Source of the DNA: an uncultured Eubacteriales bacterium
Lineage (GTDB): Bacteria > Bacillota > Clostridia > Oscillospirales > Acutalibacteraceae
Assembly (NCBI GenBank): GCA_949292775.1
Contig: CASFBL010000026.1
Coordinates: 1-36,087, forward strand
Reading direction: 5' to 3'
Length of the DNA stretch: 36,087 bases
In this document: positions 18,504-26,964 of the stretch, piece after piece
How the letters are laid out: the number at the start of each line of letters is the position of its first letter
Numbering within the stretch: position 1 is the first letter of the stretch
Program-made: the position numbers and the translations under genes
The notes under the pieces: generated by a model
Databases searched by the model: none
Told to the model about the DNA's origin: nothing
What the model saw: only the letters and a program-made list of their open reading frames with translations

Positions 18504-18710
18504 CAGCCGCCTAAAAGAGAGGATGCGTCACGGGCTGAAAGCGCGTTCAAGCCGGTTTTTTGCTGAACTTTCACTTTGGAGCGGTGCGGCTGAAAGCTTT
18601 CAGTAGGCTGCAACGGTGGCCGCCGTTACGGGCAGGGGCGTATTAGCGCCTTCACATTGGGTGGTATAACGGCTTTTTGCGCCGTCCCTTTGGGGGCGGC
18701 GTTTTGTTTT
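18504..18710 (+). ncRNA. T-box riboswitch, phenylalanine (UUC) specifier
   Basis: Stem I is closed by CAGCC (18504-18508) with GGCTG (18606-18610). It carries the AGAGAGG / AGTAG kink-turn strands. The codon UUC (18599-18601) is placed directly before AGTAG, where the specifier sits. Further 3' come AACGG / CCGTTAC and the T-box proper, GGGTGGTATAACGGC (18659-18673), a known variant of GGTGGNACCGCG. The RNA binds uncharged tRNA-Phe and then favours an antiterminator. The UUC codon agrees with the downstream genes, phenylalanyl-tRNA synthetase. Confidence 0.88.
18680..18710 (+). terminator. T-box-controlled terminator
   Basis: CGCCGTCCC (18680-18688) pairs with GGGGCGGCG (18693-18701), followed by TTTTGTTTT. 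It forms when tRNA-Phe is charged. Confidence 0.85.
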
Positions 18711-18745
18711 GCAATTTTGCAAAAAACAGGAAAGGATGAACGGCC

Positions 18746-19798
18746 TTGAAACAGAAACTCGAAGAAATCCGTGCGCGTGCCGAAGCCGAGCTTCAAAAAA
18801 TCGACGCGCTTGCCGATTTGGAAGCGCTGCGCGTGCAGGTGCTCGGCAAAAAAGGGGAACTGACCGCCATTTTGAAAAGCATGGGGTCTCTTTCCGCAGA
18901 GGAGCGCCCGAAAATGGGGCAGCTCGCCAATGAAGTGCGCCAGAGCATTGAAGCGATGCTCGCCGAAAAAACCAAACAGTTAAAAGAAGAACAAATGCGC
19001 CGCGAAATCGAAGCCACGCCGGTGTTCGATGTGAGCGCACCGGTCGATTTAACGCGCGGGTCTTATCACCCGATTACGCTTGTCCAGCGCGAGTGTGAAC
19101 GCATTTTCAAAACCATGGGCTTTACCGTGGAGGATTACAGCGAAATCGTGACCGACTATGAGTGCTTTGAATCTCTGAATATCCCGAAAGCACACCCCGC
19201 GCGCGATATGCAGGACACCTATTACCTCGAAAACGGTCAGCTTTTGAAAACCCAGACTTCTGCGGCGCAAAACGCCATTTATAAAAAATATAAAGATGCG
19301 CTCATTAACGACGGCGTGCCGATTAAGGCGATTTTCCCGGGTCGCTGCTTCCGTAATGAAGCGACCGACGCCTGTCACGAAAACACCTTCTTCCAAATGG
19401 AAGGCGTTATGGTGGACAAGAACATTTCCATTTCCAACTTGATTTACTTCATGAAAACCATGTTGTCCGAAGTGTTCCAAAAGGACATCAAGGTGCGCCT
19501 GCGCCCGGGCTTTTTCCCGTTCGTTGAACCGGGCTTTGAACTCGACATCAGCTGCCTTATCTGCGGCGGCGAGGGCTGCCCGTCCTGCAAACACAGCGGT
19601 TGGCTGGAGCTTTGCCCCTGTGGCATGATTCACCCCGCGGTGCTTCGCGACGGCGGCATTGATCCCGAGGAATACACAGGCTTCGCATTTGGCTTGGGCC
19701 TTACAAGACTTGCCATGATGAAATACGGCATCAAAGACATCCGCGACTTAAACAGCGGCAGCTTAAAGAGCCTGTCGCAGTTTGCGGACGACGAATAA
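18746..19798 (+). CDS. pheS: Phenylalanyl-tRNA synthetase alpha subunit
   Basis: 350 residues. The alpha subunit carries the class II catalytic core of the alpha2-beta2 enzyme that charges tRNA-Phe. The N-terminal helical arm (about residues 1-85) binds tRNA. Then come motif 2 in the FRNEATDACHENTFFQMEGV stretch and motif 3 in FGLGLTRLAMMKYGI. A zinc-like CLICGGEGCPSCKHSGWLE segment is a common bacterial feature. Start TTG at 18746, with AGGAAAGGA upstream; an ATG at 18736 is in another frame. Controlled by the T-box and followed 18 bp later by pheT. Confidence 0.97.
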   Translation: MKQKLEEIRARAEAELQKIDALADLEALRVQVLGKKGELTAILKSMGSLSAEERPKMGQLANEVRQSIEAMLAEKTKQLKEEQMRREIEATPVFDVSAPVDLTRGSYHPITLVQRECERIFKTMGFTVEDYSEIVTDYECFESLNIPKAHPARDMQDTYYLENGQLLKTQTSAAQNAIYKKYKDALINDGVPIKAIFPGRCFRNEATDACHENTFFQMEGVMVDKNISISNLIYFMKTMLSEVFQKDIKVRLRPGFFPFVEPGFELDISCLICGGEGCPSCKHSGWLELCPCGMIHPAVLRDGGIDPEEYTGFAFGLGLTRLAMMKYGIKDIRDLNSGSLKSLSQFADDE

Positions 19799-19816
19799 GG
19801 AAGGAGGAGAAAAGAT

Positions 19817-22177
19817 ATGTTTTTATCGATGAACTGGATTTCAGATTTTGTCGACCTTTCGGGGCTTGACAAAATGGAGCTTATCCACCGCTTTTCTCTG
19901 TCCACCGCCGAAGTGGAAAATGAAATTTTTGAGAAAGGCAAAGACCTTTCCGGCGTTGTGGTCGCCGAAATCAAATCGGTTGAACCCCACCCCGAATCGA
20001 AAAAACTGCACCTTTTAAAAGTCGATGCAGGCGACGGTAAGCTGACGGATGTTGTCTGCGGTGCGCCGAACGTGCGCGTCGGCATGAAGACCGCTTTTGC
20101 CAAAGTGGGCGCGCAAATCGGCGACATCACCATTGCGCCGCGCCCGCTTGCAGGCTTTGACTCGTTCGGTATGTGCTGTTCCGAAAAAGAAATCGGCATC
20201 AGCGACGACAATTCCGGCATTATGGATATCACCGACGATATTCCCTGCGGCACCGACATCAAAGACGCCTACGCCGTGGACGATATCGTGTTTGAGGTCG
20301 ATAACAAATCGCTGACCAACCGCCCCGACCTTTGGGGGCATTACGGCATCGCGCGTGAGTTCGCCGCTTTAGCGGGCAGACCGTTAAAGCCGCTCGACAC
20401 GGTCGATTTACACGCTTATGACGCACTGCCGAAAGTGGATATGAAAATCGAAGACCCGCTTTGCCAGCGCTATTCCTGCCTGCAGGTGGAAAACATTCAC
20501 ACGGCGGTAAGCCCGGTGAATATGCGCATCCGCCTTTACTACTGCGGCATGCGTGCAATCAACTTCCTTGCCGACCTTACCAACTACCTGATGCTTGAAA
20601 TGGGTCAGCCGATGCACGCGTTTGACTCGCGCAAAGTGGAAAAGCTGCGCATCAAGCGTTTTTCTGAACCGTTTGAGTTCCAGACACTTGACGGCGTGGA
20701 ACGCCATATTGACGAAAACACCCTGATGATTTGCAACGGCGACACGCCGGTGGCAATCGCCGGTATCATGGGCGGCCTTGACTCGGAAATTGTCGAAGAT
20801 ACCACCACCCTGACGCTCGAATCCGCTACCTTTGATGCGGTTTCCGTCCGCAAATCGACCGTCCGTTTGGCGCACAGAACCGACGCTTCCGTGCGCTATG
20901 AAAAATGCCTTGACCCGGAAATGACCGTTCCGGCAATTGCGCGGTTCGTAAAACTTTTGACCGATACCGACAAAGATGCCCGCGTGGTCTCATCGCTTAC
21001 CGACGAATACGCCTATCATTACAACACCGTGACGCTCGACTTTGATCAAAGCTATGTAGACCGCTATACCGGCATTCAAATTGACGGCGACACGATTGTC
21101 CACACACTCGAAGCGCTGGGCTTCAGCGTGACAAGAAACGGTGATAACTTCTCGGTGACCGTGCCGAGCTGGCGCGCTACCAAAGATGTCACCATTAAAG
21201 CGGACATCATCGAAGAAATCACGCGTGTCTACGGTTATGACAACTTCGCTGTCCACACTGCCGAAGCACCGCTTTACCCGGTGCGCCCGGAAACAGAAAA
21301 GACCGACGAAGACCGAATCAAGGATATTCTTGTCAAACGCTTCTCCCTGCACGAAGTCCATTCCTACATTTGGGCATATTACGACGAATATAAGGCGCTC
21401 GGCCTTGCGGTGGAAGACAATGTGAAGCTTTTGAATGCCACCAATCCGAATATTGAGACTTTGCGCCGTTCTATGATCCCAACCCAGCTTTGCCAGGTGC
21501 GCGGCAACACGGCGTTTGCGCCGTCGTTCGGCATTTTTGAAATCGGCAGAACGGTAGACGGCCTTGACGAAAACGGTATGTGCCGCGAGCATAAGAAGCT
21601 GGCAATCACGCTGTTCTCCAAAGTCGATTCTACCGAAACGCTGTATTTGTCGCTGCGCGATATGCTGGCGGTGCTTTCACTCGACATCAAGCACAAACCG
21701 CTTAGCTTTACCGCGGAAAAAGCTACGCACGATTACCAGCACCCGCGTAACCTCAACACCGTGCTTTGCGACGGTGTAGCGCTGGGCGAACTCGGCGTTG
21801 TCCACCCGACCGTTGCGAAGAAGATTGACAAAAAGGCCGCGATTGTGTATGCTGAAATCGATATGCAGGCGTTTTCGAGCGTAACGGACGCCGGGATTCA
21901 TTATAAAGAGCCTTCACGCTTCCCCGGTATGGAAGTTGACCTGTCGTTCGTTTCGGAAACCTATGCGCCGATCGGCGCTGCGGTCGAAGCGGCCAACTGC
22001 CCGTGGATTCAGAGCGTGGATGTGGTCGACACCTACCGCGATGAATCGGGCAAATCCATTACCGTTCGTCTTGTGTTCTCCGACAACCAGCGCACCTTAA
22101 AACGCGAGGAAGTTATGGAAGTGGCCGATCAGATTATAGCGTCGCTTTCCAAACAGAACATTGCACTGAAACAGTAA
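19817..22177 (+). CDS. pheT: Phenylalanyl-tRNA synthetase beta subunit
   Basis: 786 residues, full length. Order of domains: N-terminal B1 and tRNA-binding OB fold (residues about 40-150, with SKKLHLLKVDAG and VCGAPNVRVGM), B3/B4 editing domain that removes mischarged Tyr (about 210-390, with AGIMGG), B5 domain (about 400-475), catalytic-like domain, and C-terminal ferredoxin-like anticodon-binding domain (about 690-786, starting at SRFPGMEVDLSF). ATG with AAGGAGGAG upstream. Co-transcribed with pheS. Confidence 0.97.
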   Translation: MFLSMNWISDFVDLSGLDKMELIHRFSLSTAEVENEIFEKGKDLSGVVVAEIKSVEPHPESKKLHLLKVDAGDGKLTDVVCGAPNVRVGMKTAFAKVGAQIGDITIAPRPLAGFDSFGMCCSEKEIGISDDNSGIMDITDDIPCGTDIKDAYAVDDIVFEVDNKSLTNRPDLWGHYGIAREFAALAGRPLKPLDTVDLHAYDALPKVDMKIEDPLCQRYSCLQVENIHTAVSPVNMRIRLYYCGMRAINFLADLTNYLMLEMGQPMHAFDSRKVEKLRIKRFSEPFEFQTLDGVERHIDENTLMICNGDTPVAIAGIMGGLDSEIVEDTTTLTLESATFDAVSVRKSTVRLAHRTDASVRYEKCLDPEMTVPAIARFVKLLTDTDKDARVVSSLTDEYAYHYNTVTLDFDQSYVDRYTGIQIDGDTIVHTLEALGFSVTRNGDNFSVTVPSWRATKDVTIKADIIEEITRVYGYDNFAVHTAEAPLYPVRPETEKTDEDRIKDILVKRFSLHEVHSYIWAYYDEYKALGLAVEDNVKLLNATNPNIETLRRSMIPTQLCQVRGNTAFAPSFGIFEIGRTVDGLDENGMCREHKKLAITLFSKVDSTETLYLSLRDMLAVLSLDIKHKPLSFTAEKATHDYQHPRNLNTVLCDGVALGELGVVHPTVAKKIDKKAAIVYAEIDMQAFSSVTDAGIHYKEPSRFPGMEVDLSFVSETYAPIGAAVEAANCPWIQSVDVVDTYRDESGKSITVRLVFSDNQRTLKREEVMEVADQIIASLSKQNIALKQ

Positions 22178-22191
22178 TTTGCAAAAACAAT

Positions 22192-22230
22192 AAAGCCGGC
22201 GGCAAACCGAAAAGTTTGCCGCCGGCTTTT
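22192..22230 (+). terminator. Terminator after pheT
   Basis: A 16-bp perfect stem (22192-22207 with 22214-22229) and TTTTATC. Confidence 0.92.
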
Positions 22231-22268
22231 ATCTTATTCATTTTTTGTGTAAAACCGGTCGGGTCATC

Positions 22269-22297
22269 TTGCTTTTTAGCGGGCATAGAGTTATAGT
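22269..22297 (+). promoter_or_regulatory. SigA-type promoter for the VanZ-like gene
   Basis: TTGCTT (22269-22274), 17-bp spacer, TATAGT (22292-22297). Confidence 0.7.
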
Positions 22298-22339
22298 AAA
22301 AACAGAAGTTGCAGAGGGAGCAAAAAGAGGGGTGTTTTT

Positions 22340-22969
22340 ATGAGCTTTGGTGCTTTTTTGAGCGCTGTGGGAAAGTATATTGGTCCTTTAGTCATCTACA
22401 TGGCGATTTCTGCGGTGATTTACATCCCGTGCCGCCTTTTATATCTTAAGCGAAAACGGCAAATTTTTGCCGTTTGCCATGAGCTTTTTCTGTTTTTGTT
22501 TTGGATATATCTGTTTGGCGTTTTTTCGCAGACCGTCCTGCCGCGGTTTTATATTGGGATTACAGACAGCGGCGTGTTTTATTTTGACTCCTACATTCCG
22601 CCGCGGACCGCGCCGAATTTCATGCCCTTTGCAACGCTCCGGCTGTTTTGGGAAAATCGGGGAAATTCATTGGATTGGAGTTCGTTGTCTTTTATAAATC
22701 TGCTGGGCAATCTTCTTTTGTTCCTCCCGTTCGGTATTTTGCTCCCGACGGCGTATCCGCGTCAGCGGCGGTTTTACCGCGTGTTCCTCCTTTCCTTTTT
22801 AGGGATTTTGGGTGTGGAAGTTTTGCAGTATTTTTTCGGCCGCGTGGCGGATGTAGACGATGTGCTGTTGAACAGCATCAGCATCGTCATCGGCTATTTC
22901 TTGTTCGCCGTTTGGATGCGGATTTACAAAGCCTTTCAAAAACGGCGTGGACTAAAATCGAAAACATAA
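22340..22969 (+). CDS. VanZ-family membrane protein
   Basis: 209 residues with about five membrane segments. The VanZ signature is in the C-terminal half: NLLGNLLLFLPFGILLP, then GVEVLQYFFGRVADVDDVLLN with acidic residues near the membrane surface, and a last segment ending in a basic tail. VanZ of vancomycin-resistance clusters gives low-level teicoplanin resistance; most chromosomal homologues such as this have no known role. ATG after AGAGGGG. It stands alone between terminators, with no other van genes nearby, so a resistance function should not be assumed. Confidence 0.9.
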   Translation: MSFGAFLSAVGKYIGPLVIYMAISAVIYIPCRLLYLKRKRQIFAVCHELFLFLFWIYLFGVFSQTVLPRFYIGITDSGVFYFDSYIPPRTAPNFMPFATLRLFWENRGNSLDWSSLSFINLLGNLLLFLPFGILLPTAYPRQRRFYRVFLLSFLGILGVEVLQYFFGRVADVDDVLLNSISIVIGYFLFAVWMRIYKAFQKRRGLKSKT

Positions 22970-22973
22970 AATA

Positions 22974-23006
22974 AACCATCCCGCAGCAAAACACTGCGGG
23001 ATGGTT
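22974..23006 (+). terminator. Bidirectional terminator between vanZ-like gene and putP
   Basis: A 13-bp perfect stem (22974-22986 with 22994-23006) with T-run on the plus strand and A-run before it; convergent genes share it. Confidence 0.9.
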
Positions 23007-23033
23007 TTTGTGTTAAAAGAGATAGATGCCTTA

Positions 23034-24602
23034 TTATTCCTGGTAGGTTTTCGCCTTTTCAAATTCGTCCGTAATTGCCTTATCGGGCGCTTTGGAGAGA
23101 AGCGATACCACAACAATCGCAATGCACGACAGCACGAACGCCGGGAACAGCTCGTAAATGTCCCAAAGCCCGCCCAAAGGACGAAGCAGCAAATTCCAGA
23201 CAAACACCATTACGCCGCCTGTGAGCATACCGGCAATCGCACCGGCGCGCGTGGTGCGCTTCCAGAACAGCGAGAACAGCATAATCGGACCGAAGGTTGC
23301 GCCGAAGCCTGCCCACGCAAAGGAAACGACCTTGAAAATGACGCTGTCCTCGTCCCAGGCAATCGCAATGCCTATAAGCGCAATCACCATCAAAATGATA
23401 CGAGACACCCACATGACCTGTTTGTCGGAAGCACCTTTCTTAAATACGCCCTCATACAGGTTCTTTGAAAATGCCGAGGAGGCAATCAGCAGGTAAGAGT
23501 CCGAGGAGCTGATTGTCGCGGCGAGAATGCCTGCCATCACAATACCCGCAATGACCGGGTGGAACAGCGTCTGGCTCATGATAACGAAAATGTTTTCCGC
23601 GCCCGACGAAGTGGAAAGGGATTCATGTACCGGGAACATCGCTCTGCCCATAAGGCCGATGTAAACTGCCGCGGCGAGGGAAATAAAGCACCAAATCGTT
23701 GCGATGCGGCGCGAGCGGGTAAGCTCTTTGCCTTTGCGAATCGCCATAAAGCGCAGAAGCACCTGCGGCACGCCGAAATAGCCAAGGCCCCAGGAAAGGG
23801 TGGAGATAATCGTCAAAAAGCCATAGCTGCCGGCTTCACCGAACAGCGGCAGCCCGTTTGCGACCTGCTGCACGCCGTCGGCGTCCACGGTGGGGGACGC
23901 AATGGAGGTCAGCGAGAAAAAGCCCTCAATCGCCTGCGCGTTGTCGAGAACCGCCGAAAAGCCGCCGGCTTTAATCGTGCCGAAAACCAGCACGACGACC
24001 AGCGCGAAAAACATAACGACGCCCTGCATGAAATCCGAAGCGCTTTCGGCGAGGAAGCCGCCGAGGAAGGTGTAAATCAGCACGAACAGCGCGCCGACAA
24101 TCATCATGGAGTGATAGGAAAACCCGAACAGCGTGCTGAACAGCTTGCCGCAGGTCACAAAGCAGCTTGCCGCATACACGGTGAAGAACACCAAAATGAA
24201 AACGGCGGAAATCGAAAGAATAATCTTTTTCTTTTCATGATAGCGGTTGCTCAAAAAGTCCGGGATGGTAATTGCATCGCCGGAAACAATCGAATAGCTG
24301 CGCAACCGTTTTGCAACGATCAGCCAGTTGACATATGTACCGATTGCAAGGCCGAGCGCTGTCCAAAACGCGTCGGCAAGACCGCACCAATAAGCCACGC
24401 CCGGCAGTCCCATCAAAAGCCAGCCACTCATGTCTGAAGCTTCGGCGCTCATGGCGGTGACCCACGGTCCGAGCGAACGCCCGCCGAGGAAATAGTTCTC
24501 GGAATTTTGTTGAGAACGCTTTGCGAAATAGATGCCAATGCCAATGACGATCAGCATGTAACCAATCATAGCAACAAGCACCTGTAAGGTATCACCTGAC
24601 AT
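23034..24602 (-). CDS. putP: Sodium/proline symporter
   Basis: 522 residues, a solute:sodium symporter with about 13 membrane segments. PutP-like features include YFLGGRSLGPWVTAMSAEAS, DMSGWLLMGLPG (sodium/substrate site in the first helices), IPDFLSNRYHEKKK and GLGYFGVPQVLLRFMAI. It takes up proline with Na+ at the plasma membrane, for nutrition or osmotic protection. No proline dehydrogenase gene is nearby. ATG at 24602 follows AAGGGG. It has its own promoter. SSS members differ in substrate, but the match to PutP motifs is close. Confidence 0.93.
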   Translation of the reverse strand: MSGDTLQVLVAMIGYMLIVIGIGIYFAKRSQQNSENYFLGGRSLGPWVTAMSAEASDMSGWLLMGLPGVAYWCGLADAFWTALGLAIGTYVNWLIVAKRLRSYSIVSGDAITIPDFLSNRYHEKKKIILSISAVFILVFFTVYAASCFVTCGKLFSTLFGFSYHSMMIVGALFVLIYTFLGGFLAESASDFMQGVVMFFALVVVLVFGTIKAGGFSAVLDNAQAIEGFFSLTSIASPTVDADGVQQVANGLPLFGEAGSYGFLTIISTLSWGLGYFGVPQVLLRFMAIRKGKELTRSRRIATIWCFISLAAAVYIGLMGRAMFPVHESLSTSSGAENIFVIMSQTLFHPVIAGIVMAGILAATISSSDSYLLIASSAFSKNLYEGVFKKGASDKQVMWVSRIILMVIALIGIAIAWDEDSVIFKVVSFAWAGFGATFGPIMLFSLFWKRTTRAGAIAGMLTGGVMVFVWNLLLRPLGGLWDIYELFPAFVLSCIAIVVVSLLSKAPDKAITDEFEKAKTYQE

Positions 24603-24634
24603 ATTGTTACCCCTTTTTTTAACAAGATGTTTCC

Positions 24635-24663
24635 ATTATATAGGAAAAGGGGGAAAAAGTAAA
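24635..24663 (-). promoter_or_regulatory. SigA-type promoter for putP
   Basis: Minus strand: TTTACT (24658-24663), 17-bp spacer, TATAAT (24635-24640). Confidence 0.7.
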
Positions 24664-24727
24664 CAAATATTTGACTTTCACCGGTGGGATTTGAAACCGA
24701 AAGGGAGTAAAGCGTTTGAAAATGCGG

Positions 24728-25099
24728 TTACTTTCGCAAAAGGGCTTCTATTTCATTTGCTTTAAGCACTTTCCCTACGGAAACCACTTTGTCATTCACC
24801 ACAAGGGCGGGAAGGCTCATCACGCCGTATTCAACGATTTTCGGCATATCCGTAACATATTCGACCTTTACCGAAAGGCCCATAGTTTCAATTGCCTGCT
24901 CTGTGTTTTTCAGCAAAGCGTGGCAAGACGGGCACCCCGTTCCCAAAACCTTTACGCTGACAATGTCGCCTTTTTCCTGTGCACAGCAGGTGCATTCTGC
25001 TTTCGCCGAATCGGTTCCCGCCGCAGCAGATGCGCTGCAGGCGCAAGCGGGGACTTGATTTTCTTCTCCTTTTTTCTTACCAAAACCAAATCGTAACAT
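24728..25099 (-). CDS. Cys-rich thioredoxin-like redox protein
   Basis: 123 residues from the ATG at 25099, 8 bp after GGAGG; a TTG at 25114 lies before that ribosome site. The C-terminal ~77 residues form a small thioredoxin fold of the 'redox-active disulfide protein 2' type, with the active site GTGCPSCHALLKN and cis-Pro in SLPALVV. Ahead of it is an unusual 45-residue extension, with a basic start (GFGKKKGEE) and two cysteine clusters (ACACSAS and ECTCCAQ). These look suited to holding a metal ion or metalloid, though this is inference. It is the last gene of arsR-permease-trx; such small thioredoxins are often paired with COG0701 permeases. Role likely electron transfer or cargo handover to the permease. 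Confidence 0.88.
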   Translation of the reverse strand: MLRFGFGKKKGEENQVPACACSASAAAGTDSAKAECTCCAQEKGDIVSVKVLGTGCPSCHALLKNTEQAIETMGLSVKVEYVTDMPKIVEYGVMSLPALVVNDKVVSVGKVLKANEIEALLRK

Positions 25100-25132
25100 A
25101 ATAAAAACCTCCAAAAATGAAATTTGAATGGA

Positions 25133-26146
25133 TTACAGCAAAACGCTTTGTAAAGCGTTAAAGAAATAGCCGACGAGGATGATGCCGATTGTGCAAATCG
25201 AGACGAAAATCCCCAAAAGCTTTGGTTTGACCGCCTTGCGCAGCAGAATCATAGACGGCAGGGACAGCGTGGTGACCGCCATCATAAACGACAAAACAAC
25301 GCCGAGCAGCGCCCCTTTGGAAAGCAGTGCTTCCGCAATCGGAATTGTGCCGAAAATATCCGCATACATCGGAACGCCGCAAATGGTTGCGAGCACAACG
25401 CCCAGCGGGTTCCCGTCACCCAAAATGCGGACAATCAGTGTTTGCGGAATCCAGTTGTGAATCACCGCGCCGATGCCGACGCCGATCAAAACATAGGGCG
25501 CAACCTTTTTTGCGGTTGCCGCGACCTGTTCCCAAGCGTATTTTGCACGGTCTTTTAAATAAAGCTCGTTTTGCGGAATGTCAAGGGCACGGCTGTTTCG
25601 GATATATTCTTCCACTTGATTTTCCAAATGCAGTTTTTCAATCACAGTGCCGCCGACAACTGCGATGATAAGTCCCAAGACGACATAAACCACAGCAACT
25701 TTCCACCCGAAAATGCTCATCAGTAAAATCAGCGAGCCGAGGTCAACCATCGGTGAGGAGATTAAAAACGAAAATGTAACCCCCAGCGGTAAGCCGGCGC
25801 TTGTAAAGCCGATAAACAGCGGAATCGACGAACAGGAGCAAAATGGCGTTACCGTGCCGAGCAGCGCGGCAAGCAAATTGGCGCCAATGCCGTGAAAGCG
25901 CCCGAGGATTTTCCGGGTTCTCTCTGGCGGAAAATAGCTTTGAATGTAAGAGATGATAAAAATCAAAACGCCGAGCAGCACCATGATTTTGATGATGTCA
26001 TATAAAAAGAACTGTACGCTGCCGCCGATTCGCGTGGTTGTGTCCAGCCCCAAACGGGTCAGCAAAGCCTCAATCAGCCGGTTAAGCCACGCCATGCCGA
26101 GAATTTCATTTTGGAAGAAATCCCAGCCGGTTTTCAGTGCTTCCAT
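25133..26146 (-). CDS. Permease of the COG0701/ArsP family
   Basis: 337 residues with about eight to nine membrane segments. The family signature TPFCSCSSIPLFIGF, with its cysteines, lies at about residues 100-115, and FLISSPMVDLGSLILL follows. A second half repeats the pattern (ICGVPMYADIFGTIPIAEAL). Members include ArsP, which exports trivalent organoarsenicals, and uncharacterised permeases; the partner genes here (ArsR-type regulator and Cys-rich thioredoxin) point to metal or metalloid export. ATG preceded by AAGGAGG. It lies 85 bp downstream of arsR and 33 bp before the thioredoxin gene. The exact substrate cannot be read from the sequence. Confidence 0.9.
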   Translation of the reverse strand: MEALKTGWDFFQNEILGMAWLNRLIEALLTRLGLDTTTRIGGSVQFFLYDIIKIMVLLGVLIFIISYIQSYFPPERTRKILGRFHGIGANLLAALLGTVTPFCSCSSIPLFIGFTSAGLPLGVTFSFLISSPMVDLGSLILLMSIFGWKVAVVYVVLGLIIAVVGGTVIEKLHLENQVEEYIRNSRALDIPQNELYLKDRAKYAWEQVAATAKKVAPYVLIGVGIGAVIHNWIPQTLIVRILGDGNPLGVVLATICGVPMYADIFGTIPIAEALLSKGALLGVVLSFMMAVTTLSLPSMILLRKAVKPKLLGIFVSICTIGIILVGYFFNALQSVLL

Positions 26147-26184
26147 AAAAAGCCTCCTTATAATAAATAGTTATATTCAAATAT

Positions 26185-26194
26185 ATCTATATAT
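26185..26194 (-). promoter_or_regulatory. Possible second ArsR box between arsR and the permease
   Basis: ATCTATATAT here is the reverse complement of ATATATAGAT (26589-26598) inside the arsR promoter. It is AT-rich and partly palindromic, as ArsR-family operators are. Low complexity makes chance possible. Confidence 0.35.
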
Positions 26195-26231
26195 AATCGT
26201 AAATAGAAGTCGTGCCGGAAAACGAACCAAG

Positions 26232-26546
26232 TTATTTTTCACAGCACGACTGCGTTTTCGTTTCGTCTTTCACATTTGTAAGTGTTTTTAAACATTGCAG
26301 CGCATATTCCCGCCCGTCAGGGGATATGGAATAATGCATCCATTTTCCGTCTTTGCGGGCGACCACCATCCCGGAATCGCACAAAATTTTCATGTGGTGC
26401 GACAGTGTGGGCTGGGTCACCGGGAGCGCTTCCAAAAGCTTGCAGGCGCATTTTTCGCCGGAGCACAAAAGCTGTAAGATTTGGATTCGGTTTTCGTCGC
26501 AAAGCGCCTTGAAAACAGCGGAGGTCTTTTTTGCGTCCAACTCCAT
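26232..26546 (-). CDS. ArsR-family metal-sensing repressor
   Basis: 104 residues, a winged-helix repressor that leaves DNA when it binds a thiophilic metal or metalloid. The recognition helix region is VTQPTLSHHMKILCDSGMV. The Cys pair in EKCACKLLE corresponds to the CVC sensor site of arsenic-responsive ArsR. A C-terminal QSCCEK could supply a third thiolate. ATG after GGGAGG. It heads the operon with the permease and thioredoxin and has a strong promoter with an operator-like repeat in the spacer, so autorepression is likely. The inducer (arsenite, antimonite, organoarsenical or other) is not settled. Confidence 0.92.
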   Translation of the reverse strand: MELDAKKTSAVFKALCDENRIQILQLLCSGEKCACKLLEALPVTQPTLSHHMKILCDSGMVVARKDGKWMHYSISPDGREYALQCLKTLTNVKDETKTQSCCEK

Positions 26547-26578
26547 TTTCGCACCTCCCGAAAAGAATATCTGTAAAC

Positions 26579-26607
26579 AGTATATACAATATATAGATGT
26601 TTGTCAA
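26579..26607 (-). promoter_or_regulatory. Strong promoter and probable operator of the arsR operon
   Basis: Minus strand: perfect TTGACA (26602-26607), 17-bp spacer, TATACT (26579-26584). The spacer holds ATCTATATAT, also found at 26185-26194, where a bound ArsR dimer would block RNA polymerase. Confidence 0.8.
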
Positions 26608-26908
26608 TATGTTTTTTGAAATTTTTGTATAGTTGAATGGGAATTTTATCGGTTCCCATAGTGGAGCGCTCTCGCATGGACAAAGAGTTCGAGTCTCTCA
26701 CAAGTTACACATCAAAAAGCAAAAGAAACTATGCAGGGCTTCTTTGCTTTGTGCTGGTGCCCGGCTCTGTCTGTGGCGGAAGCCGCCTTGCCAATCGCCG
26801 ACCGCTGCGCCAGTGCGCCCTCCCTGCATCTGCCCCCCGGCGGCGGTCGGTTGCACTGCCCGCGCCGGTTCCCGGCCCTCACGCTTCGGTTTTCCTCCCT
26901 GACAAAAC

Positions 26909-26938
26909 AAAAAAGACAGGTAAAAACCTGTCTTTTTT
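26909..26938. terminator. Bidirectional terminator in repeat copy 1
   Basis: AAAAAAGACAGGT (26909-26921) pairs perfectly with ACCTGTCTTTTTT (26926-26938). It is identical to the one after tRNA-Ser(GCU), and here follows only a tRNA fragment. Confidence 0.85.
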
Positions 26939-26941
26939 GTT

Positions 26942-26964
26942 TGGCGGAGATGGAGAGACTCGAA
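26942..26964 (-). pseudogene. 3' fragment of tRNA-Ser(GCU)
   Basis: The last 23 nt of tRNA-Ser(GCU), from within the T-loop through CCA, are repeated exactly here, 384-385 bp from the intact gene; the rest of the tRNA is missing. Confidence 0.85.

Larger units (their letters stand above)
26673..26964. repeat. tRNA-bounded repeat, copy 1
   Basis: About 292 bp, noncoding, GC-rich and closely matching 27038-27349. The core, 26688-26964, is flanked by 12-bp inverted ends TTCGAGTCTCTC and GAGAGACTCGAA, which equal the T-arm of tRNA-Ser. It ends in a rho-independent terminator (26909-26938) plus a severed tRNA 3' end (26942-26964). Open frames run through it but have no family resemblance. It lacks a 21-bp stretch present in copy 2. 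Confidence 0.85.

Noticed and set aside
18005-18613. N-terminal extension of the HAD phosphatase frame
   Set aside because: It would run across the gene's own promoter and the start of the T-box leader; the conserved protein begins at MELDIYDFDKT with a ribosome site at 18004.
22340-22969. Glycopeptide-resistance gene cluster
   Set aside because: Only a lone VanZ-family protein is present; no vanH/A/X or sensor genes nearby.
24664-24727. Hairpin CTTTCGG...CCGGTGAAAG after the thioredoxin gene as a terminator
   Set aside because: Weak imperfect stem and no T-run on the minus strand.
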